DNA from: Brevibacillus_H ginsengisoli
GTDB lineage: Bacteria > Bacillota > Bacilli > Brevibacillales > Brevibacillaceae
Length of the DNA stretch: 64,000 bases
NCBI RefSeq assembly: GCF_050113715.1
Contig: NZ_JBNJQR010000002.1
Span: forward strand, 620,001-684,000
Reading direction: 5' to 3'
In this document: positions 62,517 through 64,000 of the stretch, in pieces
Layout of the letters: the number at the start of each line of letters is the position of its first letter
Position numbering within the stretch: position 1 is the stretch's first letter
The notes under the pieces: model-generated
Told to the model about the DNA's origin: nothing
Databases searched by the model: none
What the model saw: the letters and a program-made list of their open reading frames with translations, nothing else
Position numbers and translations under genes: made by a program

Positions 62517-63947
62517 TTAATCCTCGAACCATGCCTTTTGTAATAAACGAATTCCGTTCTCCATATCTGCCAAGCTTAATCCTGCAAATCCTAGGTATAC
62601 TTTAGGATATTCCGTTGAATGCCGTTCACGATGCATCCACATTTTTTGAAAATCATAAACTTTCACTCCCGCTCTAGCCGCCGAAGTCACCAATTCTTCC
62701 GGCGTTTTGAGCTTTTTTACGGCTAACTGAATGTGAAGCCCGGCGTTTTGTCCCGTGATCTCGACATGATAGCCAAGATGTGCCTGAATCAGTTCGATTA
62801 AATGTTGATGCTGTTTTCGGTACAAGTTGCGTACTCTGCGTATATGCCGATACCAATGACCTTGCTCGATAAAAGACTGCATCGCCCACTGCTCCAAACG
62901 CGAAGGTGCAAAAACCACCTCGTGCGGCATCGTTGACAATTGTGCGAGCAGCTTAGGCGGAAGCACCATATAATTCATGCGCAAAGCGGGCGTCAGGGAT
63001 TTCGAGAACGTACCGATATAGATCACTCTTCCATGCGTATCCAACCCTTGCAGTGAAGGGACCGGTTTTCCAAGATATCGAAATTCTCCGTCATAGTCGT
63101 CTTCGACAATGTACGCATTTCTCGCGATTGCCCACTCAAGTAGGCGTTCACGTTCGGGATATGGCATAATACTCCCTGTCGGGAATTGGTGCGATGGGGT
63201 TACGTAAACCAACTGCGCCTCGCTCGCTTCTAAATCCGTCAATGAAATCCCTTTATCATCTAACGGGATCGGAAGTATCTTACATCCATTAAGCAAGAAT
63301 TGATCCCGAACCCGATTATATCCCGGTTCCTCGATAGCAACCAGGTGAACATCCCTTAGCAATTTAGCTATGATTCCAATACTATAGGCAATTCCTGACC
63401 CGATGACGATTTGTTCCGCCTGGCAGTTCACTCCTCTTGATGTTCGGAGATAGTCGGCCACTGCGAGACGCAACTCATATTCTCCTTGGTCATCTCCGTA
63501 TTTTCCAATCATACCCAAATGATTCTCGAGCGCTTCCTTTAGCGTTTTACTCCATATTCGTGCGGGAAATATATGCTGAGAGAGTGCTGTGGGATCGAAA
63601 TCAATTAATTCAGTATGCAGAACGGGGGGCGATTTGGGCATACTTGAGGCGATTTTACCTTGGGAATCATTGTTTTTTGCATGAAGAACCGCAGTTAATT
63701 GCTTATGTGAATTCTCTACGTACAGTCCGGAACGGGGTATGCTAACCACATATCCTTCTGCAGTTAGCATTTGATAGGCCGTTTCTATTGGTGTTTTGCT
63801 AATATTGAGCTGTAATTGCAATGAACGGACAGATGGCAGCCGCATGCCGTTAGCGATACTTCCGCTTCTAATTTGATCACGGATCTGCATATAAAGTTGT
63901 TGGTATAAAGGCCGAGCATCTTGATTCGGAAGAATAATATCGAACAT
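62517..63947 (-). CDS. MocR-type regulator (GntR HTH fused to aminotransferase)
   Basis: 476 residues. A GntR winged helix (about 1-75: LYQQLYMQIRDQIRSGSIANGMRLPSVRSLQLQLNISKTPIETAYQML) is followed by a class I aminotransferase-like domain with the PLP lysine in YIGTFSKSLTPALRMNY. MocR proteins sense PLP or amino compounds and regulate genes such as pdxST or gabT. Its target is unknown; the EamA transporter is convergent, so the real target may be upstream beyond 63948. Confidence 0.9.
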   Translation of the reverse strand: MFDIILPNQDARPLYQQLYMQIRDQIRSGSIANGMRLPSVRSLQLQLNISKTPIETAYQMLTAEGYVVSIPRSGLYVENSHKQLTAVLHAKNNDSQGKIASSMPKSPPVLHTELIDFDPTALSQHIFPARIWSKTLKEALENHLGMIGKYGDDQGEYELRLAVADYLRTSRGVNCQAEQIVIGSGIAYSIGIIAKLLRDVHLVAIEEPGYNRVRDQFLLNGCKILPIPLDDKGISLTDLEASEAQLVYVTPSHQFPTGSIMPYPERERLLEWAIARNAYIVEDDYDGEFRYLGKPVPSLQGLDTHGRVIYIGTFSKSLTPALRMNYMVLPPKLLAQLSTMPHEVVFAPSRLEQWAMQSFIEQGHWYRHIRRVRNLYRKQHQHLIELIQAHLGYHVEITGQNAGLHIQLAVKKLKTPEELVTSAARAGVKVYDFQKMWMHRERHSTEYPKVYLGFAGLSLADMENGIRLLQKAWFED

Positions 63948-64000
63948 GGCCGCCCAATCTCCTCTTTCTTTATAGTAAATTCAGATCATTCAGTTTTATC

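Noticed and set aside
1..64000. tRNA/rRNA genes, CRISPR arrays, insertion sequences, prophage or attachment sites
   Set aside because: Looked for repeat arrays, transposase or integrase proteins and RNA-gene cores, and saw none.

Overview
The window looks like chromosome of a spore-forming, low-to-mid GC Bacillota. Brevibacillus, Ammoniphilus and Aneurinibacillus are the kind of genus it suggests. The basis is strong AGGAGG-type ribosome sites, frequent GTG/TTG starts, many lipoproteins, a T-box in front of ileS, a ykfB-ykfC murein-peptide pair, a Fra/YdhG-type iron chaperone and KapD-like and LysM/CAP exoproteins. No tRNA, rRNA, CRISPR, phage or insertion sequence was seen. The genus is an inference; the phylum is well supported.

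Layout. 0-6.7 kb: the tail of an amino-acid permease, a divergent SDR/HxlR pair, a HIT protein, a qor-merR-nudix operon behind a MerR-type promoter with a 19-bp spacer, two coupled GNAT acetyltransferases and a MUG uracil glycosylase. 6.8-12.8 kb: a TrmB-like regulator and an amino-acid/polyamine permease that share an upstream box, a LigB-AMMECR1 fusion protein, and a Tat-exported flavin amine oxidase. 12.9-15.4 kb: small membrane proteins, a broken GNAT fragment and flavohemoprotein. 15.5-25.8 kb: two complete spermidine/putrescine ABC transporters, potD-potB-potC-potA on the minus strand and potA-potB-potC-potD on the plus strand. They flank a GAF-PAS-AAA+-Fis activator of sigma-54. 26-30.3 kb: a stalk-domain GH18 protein, a C_GCAxxG-like protein, and a putrescine aminotransferase (patA) behind a textbook sigma-54 promoter. 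30.3-37.8 kb: mostly single housekeeping or accessory genes. 37.9-40.1 kb: a PAS-GGDEF-EAL protein. 40.4-46 kb: a four-gene ABC/MFP/FtsX export operon whose second ATPase ends in an AbrB-like domain. 46.2-51 kb: a sugar kinase, a MarR regulator and a ykfB-ykfC-EamA operon. 51-56.6 kb: a His/Gln-rich protein, a double CDGSH protein, an HD-GYP protein with a damaged metal site, and a T-box-controlled type-2 isoleucyl-tRNA synthetase. 56.6-64 kb: a methyltransferase, a lipoprotein, a DUF779/aldehyde dehydrogenase pair, a thioredoxin-like protein, an EamA transporter and a MocR regulator.

How it fits together. The most coherent theme is polyamine/amine use. Two PotABCD importers would bring in spermidine or putrescine, and a sigma-54 activator is encoded between them. 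PatA would transaminate putrescine from a -24/-12 promoter. An exported amine oxidase and an aldehyde dehydrogenase could handle related amines and aldehydes. The direct link from the activator to patA is inference. The rest of the window is ordinary stress, cell-wall, signalling and detoxification functions. I found no clear candidate for a wholly new multi-gene system. The best leads are the sigma-54/polyamine regulon, the LigB-AMMECR1 fusion, the ATPase-AbrB fusion, the inactivated-looking HD-GYP protein, and a strong orphan hairpin near 60.9 kb.
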